This document shows positions 1 through 5,824 of a stretch of 6,046 bases of DNA, piece after piece. Position 1 is the first letter of the stretch. Every line of letters starts with the position of its first letter. The stretch comes from an uncultured Ruminococcus sp. (GTDB taxonomy: Bacteria; Bacillota; Clostridia; Oscillospirales; Ruminococcaceae): contig UQEM01000145.1 of NCBI GenBank assembly GCA_900540005.1, positions 1 to 6,046 on the forward strand, given 5' to 3'. The position numbers were made by a program, and so were the translations under genes. Below the pieces are notes generated by a model that saw only the letters and a list, made by a program, of their open reading frames with translations, ran no database searches and was not told where the DNA came from.

Positions 1-49
1 ATCTACACAAGGCTATTCGTCGGCAGCGTCAGATGTGTATAAGAGACAG
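1..49 (+). other. Illumina Nextera i5 adapter left on contig end (artefact)
   Basis: This stretch is synthetic. Bases 1-8 (ATCTACAC) are the end of the P5 flow-cell sequence. Bases 9-16 (AAGGCTAT) are an 8-base i5 index, which I recall as Nextera XT S520. Bases 17-30 (TCGTCGGCAGCGTC) are the Nextera read-1 primer site, and 31-49 (AGATGTGTATAAGAGACAG) is the Tn5 mosaic end added during tagmentation. The order and spacing match the Nextera i5 adapter exactly. Genomic sequence starts at 50, where an open minus-strand reading frame is cut off. Reading frames that start inside the mosaic end give peptides beginning MCIRDS or MYKRQ, which are adapter translations and not proteins. Confidence 0.98.
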
Positions 50-190
50 TTTCTTGATAGAGTCGAGGATGACCCCGCAGTCCTTGCGCCGTGTATACGC
101 GTACATTCCGCGTTCTCTGAGTTTGTTTGCAATACTTACACCTGTTTCGGCAGAATCGTCACCAATAAGTACCTTTACTTTGTTATTCAT
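50..190 (-). CDS. Response regulator receiver domain, N-terminal fragment, probably Spo0A-like (cut by contig end)
   Basis: Only the first 47 codons are present; the rest lies beyond the contig end, where the adapter is joined. The protein begins MNNKVKVLIGDDSAETGV. This is the first beta strand of a CheY-like receiver domain followed by the acidic pair D11-D12 that binds magnesium. A first helix (about residues 14-27) and a second strand (MYAYTRRKD, 29-37) follow. The phospho-acceptor Asp, expected near residue 55, is not covered. The TRRKDCGVILDSI stretch after strand 2 resembles Spo0A of Ruminococcaceae as I remember it, and Spo0A is the master sporulation regulator, but without the C-terminal DNA-binding domain another response regulator cannot be excluded. 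The start is well supported: AAGGAGG lies at 199-205, eight bases upstream of ATG. The gene follows the HAD-like gene in the same direction but has its own candidate promoter. Confidence 0.8.
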
Positions 191-198
191 ACTTTATA

Positions 199-249
199 CC
201 TCCTTTGTTCTGCATATTTATAATATCACAGAAAATGTGGGAGGCGCAA
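199..249 (-). promoter_or_regulatory. Candidate sigma-A promoter and strong RBS of the response regulator gene
   Basis: Read on the minus strand, TTGCGC (244-249) is followed after 18 bases by TATTAT (220-225), a plausible -35/-10 pair. Transcription would start near 213. An almost perfect Shine-Dalgarno AAGGAGG (199-205) then sits eight bases before the ATG at 190. The RBS is clear. The promoter is a consensus match only, and transcription could also read through from the upstream gene, since no good terminator is seen between them. I see no obvious 0A box (TGTCGAA). Confidence 0.5.
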
Positions 250-318
250 CGGAATATTTTGGAAAGTTTCGTACTAATTGGGCGGGAAATGGGTTAATAG
301 TGTGTTCACATTTTATTT

Positions 319-333
319 TGTCAGAACCTGACA
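319..333 (-). repeat. Short perfect hairpin after the HAD-like gene
   Basis: TGTCAG and CTGACA form a perfect 6-base stem with a 3-base loop, 25 bases beyond the stop codon of the HAD-like gene. A weaker imperfect hairpin lies just before it at about 337-352. On the minus-strand RNA the sequence after the stem is AAAUAAAAUG, so the U-run of an intrinsic terminator is missing. It may slow RNA decay from the 3' end or be chance. The 168-base gap (191-358) holds no other feature apart from the response regulator promoter. Confidence 0.35.
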
Positions 334-358
334 TTTGCCGTCGGTTTCGGCGGTATGC

Positions 359-1675
359 TCAGCGGCGGTTTTTGCCCCCGTGGAGTATGCCCTCAACAAT
401 GTTGCGAACCTTAGTATTTGGCGGAAACAGGCGGTCTGCGAGCTTATCGAGAGAGCTTTTCTTCCTGCCTGCCGAGTGTACGGGAGCAAGCTGCGGTTCG
501 GTCGAAGATTCGAACCACATCGCAAAAATTTCGGGTTCAAGCCCCTTTCGCATGATGTCGCGGTCTGCGGCGGCGGAATGTTTTTCGAGAAATTCCACCG
601 TAAGCTGACATCCGCTGTGAGGGTACTTGTCGAGGAGACCGTTGAAAATGCTGTCGTACAGGGCGAGAAAGTCGGTCTTTCCTGCGGCTGTTTTCTTATT
701 TTCCGACAATGTTTTCACAAGCGCACCGCCTATGTCGGAAAGTTTCGGCTGTTCGCTGTCAAGCGATGATATGCCCGAAACCGCCGCACCGAGCAGATAT
801 TCGTCTCCGCAGAAGTCGCTGCGCGGAGTTTTATTCATCGGCGTGTCAAAGGCGTAGAGCGCATATACCGCGAACGCGCACCGAAGTACGAGCAGTCCGG
901 CAGAATCGGAGTCGTAAATGTGTCTGTTTTCAACGAATCCCCTGAGCCTGCCCGATTTTACCATGAGCGGGATCACCGGCTGAATGAGGACTGCCTTCAT
1001 GCCCTTCATTATCGCAGTTTCCACATCGGCGGAAACATCGCTCCCGATGTGGAGTATCTTCTGCGGCGGTACTCCTGCCTTTTTTATTATTCGATCAAAG
1101 CACGGACTTTGATCCGCGGCAGGAATATTCAGTTCCGAGCACATTATCAACTCGTCATAACTGCCGAGACCACAGGTGCTCAGGATATTCACGATAACGC
1201 TGCGCGGATATATCCCCGAGCAGGTAACGATGACTTTTTTGCTCCGTGCCTTGGCGGCAAGAAAAAGTTTTTTGCCGAATTTTCGCGGCATAGTAAAGCG
1301 CAGTATCAGCTCGCACTCGCGGTTCATCAGTTTTTCGCGGTATCCCGTGCTCACGCCGCTCATCTTTGCAAAGATGTCGTAGACCATGTCAAGCGTCACG
1401 CTTTGCTTTTCGCCGAATTTGCGCACGGCGGCATCATAAGCGGCTTTGCGCAGTTCGCAGAAGGACTTTTTTTCGGCGGTCAGGTCTTTGAAATCGTCCT
1501 CCATCAGCAGAAAAATGTCCTCTTTCATCGAAAACGGAGTCACCGTGAGGACTTCCTCAAGCTTAAAGCTGACAGCGCGGATATTATCGTCAGTGACCTG
1601 CGCGAGAAGTTTCTGTTCCAGTTCCGACTGCTGCGGCGAGAGGGGTCTGCTGAGGGATATTTCGTTGTAATTCAT
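359..1675 (-). CDS. HAD-superfamily-like protein with degenerate catalytic motifs (probable pseudoenzyme)
   Basis: A 438-residue protein with no signal peptide or clear membrane segment. Residues about 34-235 follow the layout of HAD hydrolases of the COG5610 type, often linked to surface polysaccharide genes. The motif I region ends TPFSMKEDIF (45-54), but where FDxFDTLL is expected it reads FKLEEVLT (37-44), so the nucleophile Asp is Lys38 and the second Asp is Glu41. A CELILRFTMPR stretch (121-131) precedes motif II, where the usual SDMYLP is TCSGIYP (151-157). Motif IV, usually HIGDNxxSDV, is HIGSDVSADV (209-218). The fold therefore looks kept while the phosphatase chemistry looks lost. 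Residues 292-301 (EYLLGAAVSG) and the basic tail with LFPP (416-419) recall the C-termini of polysaccharide-linked HAD or glycosyltransferase proteins, but the C-terminal half is otherwise unrecognised. The start lies three bases after the GH26 stop codon, so the two are probably translationally coupled. A binding or regulatory role is inference. Confidence 0.85.
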   Translation of the reverse strand: MNYNEISLSRPLSPQQSELEQKLLAQVTDDNIRAVSFKLEEVLTVTPFSMKEDIFLLMEDDFKDLTAEKKSFCELRKAAYDAAVRKFGEKQSVTLDMVYDIFAKMSGVSTGYREKLMNRECELILRFTMPRKFGKKLFLAAKARSKKVIVTCSGIYPRSVIVNILSTCGLGSYDELIMCSELNIPAADQSPCFDRIIKKAGVPPQKILHIGSDVSADVETAIMKGMKAVLIQPVIPLMVKSGRLRGFVENRHIYDSDSAGLLVLRCAFAVYALYAFDTPMNKTPRSDFCGDEYLLGAAVSGISSLDSEQPKLSDIGGALVKTLSENKKTAAGKTDFLALYDSIFNGLLDKYPHSGCQLTVEFLEKHSAAADRDIMRKGLEPEIFAMWFESSTEPQLAPVHSAGRKKSSLDKLADRLFPPNTKVRNIVEGILHGGKNRR

Positions 1676-1678
1676 GGC

Positions 1679-3298
1679 TTACCCCTCCTTTGTCATTTCC
1701 TTGTATTCGTCAAGCGTTAATGCTCCGTCGGAGTTATAGGTCCTTGCGAGAGTGTCACGGCTGGTGAAATCCTCCGAATATTCGCCGTTCTCGTCAGCAA
1801 TATACTTGCCGTACCATATACCGAAGAACGACCACACTGAGTTGTCGCGGAATGACGAGTCGATGTCAGGAACACTGCCGCATTCGCTTATCGCGATAAG
1901 CTTGTCGCTGCCGACAAACTGCTGAACTGCGGCAAATTCCTCGTAGAATTTGCTGCCGTAGTCCTTCTGACCGTCAATGTAGATATCAACTGCGGCAATG
2001 TCGAAGGTCGAGCGGTCAACGAGTGTGGACTCGCTCTGACCGTTCCAGACCCAGATGAGGTTGTCAAGCCCGAAGTATCCGGTCATGCGCTTATAGACGA
2101 GATCCCACAGCCACTTGTAAGCGTCTGCGCCGTCCGCGCCCCACCAGTACCAGTTTCCGCTGCCCTCGGGGAGGGGGCGAAAGAGAACGGGAACGCCCTT
2201 GTTTTTGAGCGAGGTGAGCTGTCCCGCCATGTTGTCGATGTCGAGTATCAGGCTGTAGCATTCTTCGGAAATATTTCCCTTGCCGTAAAGTCCGCGTATA
2301 TCCTCTTCGGAGAGAGAAGCGATATCGTAGTCGGTAACAGCGTTTTTCAGCGAAAAATCCGTCTCGTCCGCCATTATGGAGCTTTTCTCGCAGGGAGCGC
2401 TCCAGAACCAGCTTACGCACGAAATACCGCCGTTTTTGTACCAGTCCGCACAGGCATCGACCGCCTTGAAGCTGTCGTCGTACTGTTTGCGTGCAACGTC
2501 AAAATTCGCAAAGCGTATAACGGGATACTTGCCCGTAGTGCGGTAGATAAGGTCAAGCTCGGAGTTATCTTCGCCCGAGGCGTATTGACCTGTTATCGTG
2601 TACTTGCCGTAGTTTTCCGACAAAAAGCTGAGAAGTTCCTTTGCCGCCCTGCCCGAGTCCTCGTTGACGGGTTCGCCCTGAGCGTCATAGGAAAGCTCGC
2701 TGAGCGAGGTGTTGTCGGAAAGGCGCATATAATCAAGAGCAATGTCGCCGTTTTCGGGTCTGATCTCGATCGTTGACGCTCCCTTGGTGAGGAAAACACC
2801 GTAGATCGTGATGAAAGTGAACGCTCCGTCAGCGGTTGTCTCAAAGCTTGTGAGCGGTTCGCCGCCGAGAGTAACCGAGCATTGGGTGAGCTGACTCGCG
2901 GCTATGCTGAATGAAATATCATAGTGCTGATTGCTCGGCACTTCGATATCAAACGCGGCGGACTTGTCACCATTGCCGCCAAATCCCGTAACATAGCCTG
3001 TTCCGCTGAATCCGCCAATATCCTGTGCCTGAACGAGACCCTCTGAAAGCCGCGCAAGTTCCGCCTCGTAGACGCTGCCCGTAGCCTGTTTTTCGATCTC
3101 GGGATAGGTAACCGGAAAATCGGGGTAAGTCGCGTCTGGTATGATTTCCTCCGTGGTCATTTCAGGCTCGGTCGAGGGTTCTTCGATTATCGGTACGGAA
3201 GCCGTGATCTCGGATCTTTTGTCCGAACTGCACGAAACTGCGGACAAAGCCGCCGAAACTCCTGCGGTAAGGACTGCAATTATTTTACGGATATCCAT
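1679..3298 (-). CDS. Surface lipoprotein CBM35-GH26 glycoside hydrolase, beta-mannanase-like
   Basis: The 539-residue protein starts at MDIRKI, with GGAGG just upstream. Residues 1-22 form a lipoprotein signal peptide (charged start, hydrophobic core, AVS before Cys23), so the mature enzyme should be anchored outside the membrane. A Ser/Thr/Glu/Pro-rich linker (24-70) leads to a CBM35-like module (about 74-195; YEAE 77-80, GFSGTGYV 96-103, LDYMRL 188-193) that would bind mannan, uronic acid or related sugars. The GH26 TIM barrel spans about 217-530: GKYP (256-259), FRPLPEGSGNWYWWG (373-387) with acid/base Glu378, WVWNGQ (416-421), VDIY (437-440) and nucleophile Glu472 in ISECGSVPD. Both glutamates fit a retaining endo-mannanase. 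Two active-site histidines typical of the family appear replaced: the His of the WHW motif by Phe298 and the His before the acid by Pro377. Substrate could therefore differ from plain beta-1,4-mannan. It lies 94 bases after GH95 in a likely operon. Confidence 0.93.
   Translation of the reverse strand: MDIRKIIAVLTAGVSAALSAVSCSSDKRSEITASVPIIEEPSTEPEMTTEEIIPDATYPDFPVTYPEIEKQATGSVYEAELARLSEGLVQAQDIGGFSGTGYVTGFGGNGDKSAAFDIEVPSNQHYDISFSIAASQLTQCSVTLGGEPLTSFETTADGAFTFITIYGVFLTKGASTIEIRPENGDIALDYMRLSDNTSLSELSYDAQGEPVNEDSGRAAKELLSFLSENYGKYTITGQYASGEDNSELDLIYRTTGKYPVIRFANFDVARKQYDDSFKAVDACADWYKNGGISCVSWFWSAPCEKSSIMADETDFSLKNAVTDYDIASLSEEDIRGLYGKGNISEECYSLILDIDNMAGQLTSLKNKGVPVLFRPLPEGSGNWYWWGADGADAYKWLWDLVYKRMTGYFGLDNLIWVWNGQSESTLVDRSTFDIAAVDIYIDGQKDYGSKFYEEFAAVQQFVGSDKLIAISECGSVPDIDSSFRDNSVWSFFGIWYGKYIADENGEYSEDFTSRDTLARTYNSDGALTLDEYKEMTKEG
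1684..1689 (-). promoter_or_regulatory. RBS of the HAD-like gene inside the GH26 3' end
   Basis: AGGAGG on the minus strand lies eight bases before the ATG at 1675. It is made from the last two sense codons (AAG GAG) and the start of GGG of the GH26 gene. The GH26 stop TAA (1679-1681) and the HAD-like ATG are only three bases apart. Ribosomes finishing GH26 can restart directly, which supports this start and co-expression of the two genes. Confidence 0.85.
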
Positions 3299-3302
3299 AT
3301 TT

Positions 3303-3307
3303 CCTCC
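3303..3307 (-). promoter_or_regulatory. RBS fixing the GH26 start
   Basis: GGAGG on the minus strand lies four bases before the ATG at 3298. The reading frame is open upstream to 3454, but that extension would overlap the end of the GH95 gene, reads as non-protein-like sequence and would bury the lipoprotein signal peptide. The RBS plus the signal peptide make 3298 the correct start. Confidence 0.85.
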
Positions 3308-3310
3308 ATC

Positions 3311-3370
3311 ATAACCGGTACTCACAAAATGCGGAAAAGGCGAGTGCATACGCTTATAAATACCGGTTAT
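3311..3370 (-). repeat. 10+10 base inverted repeat just upstream of the GH26 RBS
   Basis: ATAACCGGTA (3311-3320) and TACCGGTTAT (3361-3370) are perfect reverse complements separated by 40 bases. Each arm has an ACCGGT palindrome at its core, so each is also a near-symmetric protein-binding half-site. In the GH95-GH26 transcript the arms could pair into a long-loop hairpin whose stem ends four bases before the GGAGG of GH26, where it could affect ribosome access or mRNA stability. Alternatively the arms are two operator sites. The gap has no U-run, so it is not an intrinsic terminator. Confidence 0.6.
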
Positions 3371-3374
3371 TATA
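3369..3374 (-). promoter_or_regulatory. Isolated TATAAT, possible internal promoter before GH26
   Basis: A perfect -10 hexamer lies on the minus strand in the gap between GH95 and GH26. The position 17 bases upstream reads CATAAT, a poor -35, and there is no TG extension. If used, it would start transcription near 3362, inside the right arm of the inverted repeat. That would prevent the RNA hairpin from forming and make the repeat an operator overlapping the promoter. In an AT-rich gap this may be chance. Confidence 0.25.
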
Positions 3375-3392
3375 ATAATGGTGATTTGTACA

Positions 3393-5711
3393 TTATGCTT
3401 TAACTGTGTAGGTCTTTCCGGCAGCGGTGTCGAAAACGATCGCGCCGTCCTCAATGCGTGAGCCTACGGAAGTTCCATCGCTTATTATGCTTGCAACGCA
3501 GTTAAGGCGCAGTCTGCATTCCCCGCCGAAGTCGGAGATTATTTCAGCCTTGGTGAGTTTTCCGTCATTCCACTCGATATTTACGCCGAAACCGCCTTTA
3601 GCGCGCAGACCCTTGATGTGTCCGCTGCTCCATTCCTCGGGAAGTGCGGGGAGTAGAATTATCTCGCCGTTGCAGCTCTGCATGAGGGCTTCCTTGATAG
3701 CAGCAGTTCCACCGAAGTTTCCGTCAATCTGGAACGGCGGGTGAGAATCGAGCATATTCGGGTTGGTCGAATGTGCGAGGAGCTTTTTGAGATTCTCGTA
3801 AACCATGCGTCCGTCATAGAGACGTGCCCACATATTGGTGATCCACGCGCAGCTCCAGCCTGTGTGACCGCCTCCATGGATAAGTCTCCTTACGAGGGTA
3901 GCCCTTGCCGCGTCTGCAAGCTTGGGAGTCTTGGCAGGAGTGATTAGGTCTGCCGGATGCAGAGCGAAAAGCTGAGAAACGTGACGGTGACCTATCTCAA
4001 CTTCATCGTAGTCAACTGCCCATTCCTTTATCTGTCCGTACTTGCCGATCTCAGGCTGCGGCAGTTTTTTTATCATTTTTGCGAGCTGTTTTGCAAAAGC
4101 CTCGTCCCTGCCGAGAATTTTTGCCGCCTTTATGACGTCGGTGAACAGTACGGTAAGTATCTGCGAGTCCATGGAAGGCCCCATGCACAGGCAGCCCTTT
4201 GCTCCGCTTTCGGTCATATAGGTGTTTTCGGGCGAGACCGAAGGGCCGGTCACGAGATGACCGTCGCCGTCCTTGGTGAGGTACTGAGTGAAGAACTCGG
4301 CAGCCTCTTTTAATATATGGTACTTATCCTCAAGGAATTCTCTGTCGAGGGTGTACTCATAGTGCTCGAAAACGTGCAGAGCGAGCCATGCTCCGCCCAT
4401 TGGCCAGATAGTAGCTGGCATCCACAGATCCTGCGGAGCGGTGTCTCCCCATATATCGGTGTTGTGGTGGCAGACAAAGCCCTTGTCGATACCGTACATT
4501 TCCTTAGCTGTTATCTTTCCGTTTTCACAGACTCTTTCGAGCAGGTCGAACAGCGGCAGGTGGCACTCGGGGAGCGCACAGCTTTCGGCAGGCCAGTAGT
4601 TCATCTCGATGTTGATGTTTACGGTGTAACGGCTGCCCCATGCAGGCCACATATCCTTGTTCCAGATACCCTGAAGGTTCGCGGTCTGAGTTCCGGGACG
4701 GCTGCACGAGATAAGGAGGTATCTGCCGAAGTTGAAGTACAGCTCGATAAGTTTGTTGTCGTGTATGAGACGGGTGCACTCCTTGTTGTCAAGCTCATCA
4801 CCCCTGAGACGGGTTATGCGCTCATCGGTCGTGAGGGCGGAGATGTCCGTCTCGCTGTTGTTATTGAGTGAAAGCTCGACTCTTTCAAAGAGTTCGCGGT
4901 AATCGTTTACATGGCGGTAGAGGAGTTCGTCATACTCGCACTCAAGAGCCATTTCCGCATCAACTTCTGCGGATTCTTCATAGTGCTCGGTGTAGAAGCT
5001 TGTACGAACCGAAAGCACGAGCATTACCTCGTCAGCGTTTTCTGCGCGCAGAACTCCGCCGAGAGTTCTGAAACTGCCGCCGCGAGCCTTTCCGCCGAGA
5101 CAGGCAGCGAAGAAAATACCGTCACGGCTGCCCGTGCCGCCGTTGTACAGTATCATGTTGTCGGCACACGGGCGGTTGTCGTCATAGTAGTCGTCTCTGC
5201 CGTCAATTCCGCACGAGAGCGTCACAGCACCCGGCTGAGAGGCAGTGATACGAATGACCATTACCTCATCGGGAGCAGAAACAAAGACTTCGCGCGTGTA
5301 TACAACGTCTCCTACTGTGAAAGAGTCGTCCGCGACAGCCGAACCAATGTCAAGCTGACGGTGATAGTCCTTTGCCCTGCCGTTGAACTCCATGGTGATA
5401 TTCAGGTTGCCGAGTGGCATATAGTGGCGCATATTCGGGGTAACGCCCTGCATTTTTTCAAAGGCGACTTTCTGCGCTTCCTCTATTTTCTCCTGTTTTA
5501 GAAGCTCGCGGACTTCGCGGAAACCCTCCTGTGCATCGGGATTAACGCGGTGTCTGAGTCCGCCCGACCAGACAGAATCCTCGTTGATGTGAATGAGGTT
5601 TTCTTTTATACCGCCGTATATCATGCCGCCGATCCTGCCGTTTCCGACGGGCAGAGCCTCATCGAAATTTTCCGCAGGACTGTTATATGTAAGGATCTTT
5701 TCTGTAGTCAT
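3393..5711 (-). CDS. GH95 exo-acting alpha-L-fucosidase / alpha-L-galactosidase, cytoplasmic
   Basis: A complete 772-residue GH95 enzyme, within the usual family length. It removes terminal alpha-linked L-fucose (typically 1,2-linked) or L-galactose by an inverting mechanism. The N-terminal beta domain (about 1-275) begins with LPVGNGRIGGMIYGG (20-34). The catalytic (alpha/alpha)6 barrel follows (about 310-690), then a C-terminal beta domain. NINIEMNYWP (365-374) supplies Asn365 and Asn367, matching the base-assisting Asn421/Asn423 of Bifidobacterium AfcA. GPSVSPEN (489-496) gives acid Glu495 (AfcA Glu566), and HPPFQIDGNFGG (657-668) gives Asp663 (AfcA Asp766). The residue matching AfcA His419 is Thr363; as I recall, Thr here goes with L-galactose preference in a Bacteroides GH95 enzyme. 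There is no signal peptide, so it should act inside the cell on imported oligosaccharides. GGAG seven bases upstream supports the start. It is first in the likely GH95-GH26-HAD operon, behind a good promoter. Confidence 0.96.
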   Translation of the reverse strand: MTTEKILTYNSPAENFDEALPVGNGRIGGMIYGGIKENLIHINEDSVWSGGLRHRVNPDAQEGFREVRELLKQEKIEEAQKVAFEKMQGVTPNMRHYMPLGNLNITMEFNGRAKDYHRQLDIGSAVADDSFTVGDVVYTREVFVSAPDEVMVIRITASQPGAVTLSCGIDGRDDYYDDNRPCADNMILYNGGTGSRDGIFFAACLGGKARGGSFRTLGGVLRAENADEVMLVLSVRTSFYTEHYEESAEVDAEMALECEYDELLYRHVNDYRELFERVELSLNNNSETDISALTTDERITRLRGDELDNKECTRLIHDNKLIELYFNFGRYLLISCSRPGTQTANLQGIWNKDMWPAWGSRYTVNINIEMNYWPAESCALPECHLPLFDLLERVCENGKITAKEMYGIDKGFVCHHNTDIWGDTAPQDLWMPATIWPMGGAWLALHVFEHYEYTLDREFLEDKYHILKEAAEFFTQYLTKDGDGHLVTGPSVSPENTYMTESGAKGCLCMGPSMDSQILTVLFTDVIKAAKILGRDEAFAKQLAKMIKKLPQPEIGKYGQIKEWAVDYDEVEIGHRHVSQLFALHPADLITPAKTPKLADAARATLVRRLIHGGGHTGWSCAWITNMWARLYDGRMVYENLKKLLAHSTNPNMLDSHPPFQIDGNFGGTAAIKEALMQSCNGEIILLPALPEEWSSGHIKGLRAKGGFGVNIEWNDGKLTKAEIISDFGGECRLRLNCVASIISDGTSVGSRIEDGAIVFDTAAGKTYTVKA

Positions 5712-5718
5712 ATATTAA

Positions 5719-5722
5719 CTCC
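5719..5722 (-). promoter_or_regulatory. RBS of the GH95 gene
   Basis: GGAG on the minus strand lies seven bases before the ATG at 5711. It is weaker than the AAGGAGG and AGGAGG sites of the two downstream genes. The next in-frame Met is residue 30, past the conserved VGNGRIGG segment, so this start is secure. Confidence 0.75.
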
Positions 5723-5755
5723 AATCATAAATAATAATCAAAACTCTATCTTTAT

Positions 5756-5784
5756 ATTATAACATAGAACACGCGGCAATGCAA
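5756..5784 (-). promoter_or_regulatory. Sigma-A promoter of the GH95 operon
   Basis: On the minus strand TTGCAT (5779-5784) is followed after exactly 17 bases by a perfect TATAAT (5756-5761). TG sits one base before the -10, giving an extended -10 element. Transcription should start near 5749, leaving an untranslated leader of about 37 bases. The leader is too short and AT-rich for a riboswitch. The -35 matches consensus only in TTG, which would suit a promoter that needs an activator. Confidence 0.75.
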
Positions 5785-5812
5785 ATTTCCGATAGAAATT
5801 GCCGATAATTTC
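5783..5812 (-). promoter_or_regulatory. Direct and inverted repeat cluster at the GH95 -35 region (candidate operator)
   Basis: On the plus strand, AATTTC (5784-5789), GAAATT (5795-5800) and AATTTC (5807-5812) alternate in orientation with 5- and 6-base spacers, giving two overlapping perfect 6+6 inverted repeats. The same stretch is also a direct repeat: AAATTTCCGATA (5783-5794) and AAATTGCCGATA (5796-5807) match at 11 of 12 bases with a 13-base period. The cluster abuts the -35 at about -36 to -64 from the predicted start. That is a usual place for an activator, or for a repressor that blocks polymerase. The binding protein is unknown. Confidence 0.5.
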
Positions 5813-5824
5813 AAAAGATAGACT

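Noticed and set aside
31..49. Tn5 mosaic end as evidence of a transposon
   Set aside because: It is directly preceded by the Nextera primer site and an index, so it comes from library preparation.
319..333. Hairpin as an intrinsic terminator after the HAD-like gene
   Set aside because: The short stem is followed by an A-rich, not U-rich, sequence on the relevant strand.
33..608. Plus-strand frames beginning at 33 and 35 (MCIRDS..., MYKRQ...)
   Set aside because: They start inside the Nextera mosaic end and run antisense to the response regulator and the HAD-like gene.
920..1720. Plus-strand open frame of 266 codons
   Set aside because: It is the antisense of the HAD-like gene, His/Phe-rich with no recognisable domain, and the opposite strand has a family match and a strong RBS.
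1703..1738. EF-hand or dockerin-like calcium loop at the GH26 C-terminus (NSDGALTLDEY)
   Set aside because: The first ligand position is Thr, there is a single copy only, and the segment matches the normal end of GH26 domains.
3299..3454. 52-codon N-terminal extension of the GH26 frame
   Set aside because: It overlaps the GH95 gene end, lacks a good RBS and would mask the lipoprotein signal peptide that starts at 3298.
4317..4871. Plus-strand open frame of 184 codons
   Set aside because: Antisense shadow of the GH95 catalytic domain, whose motifs are unmistakable.
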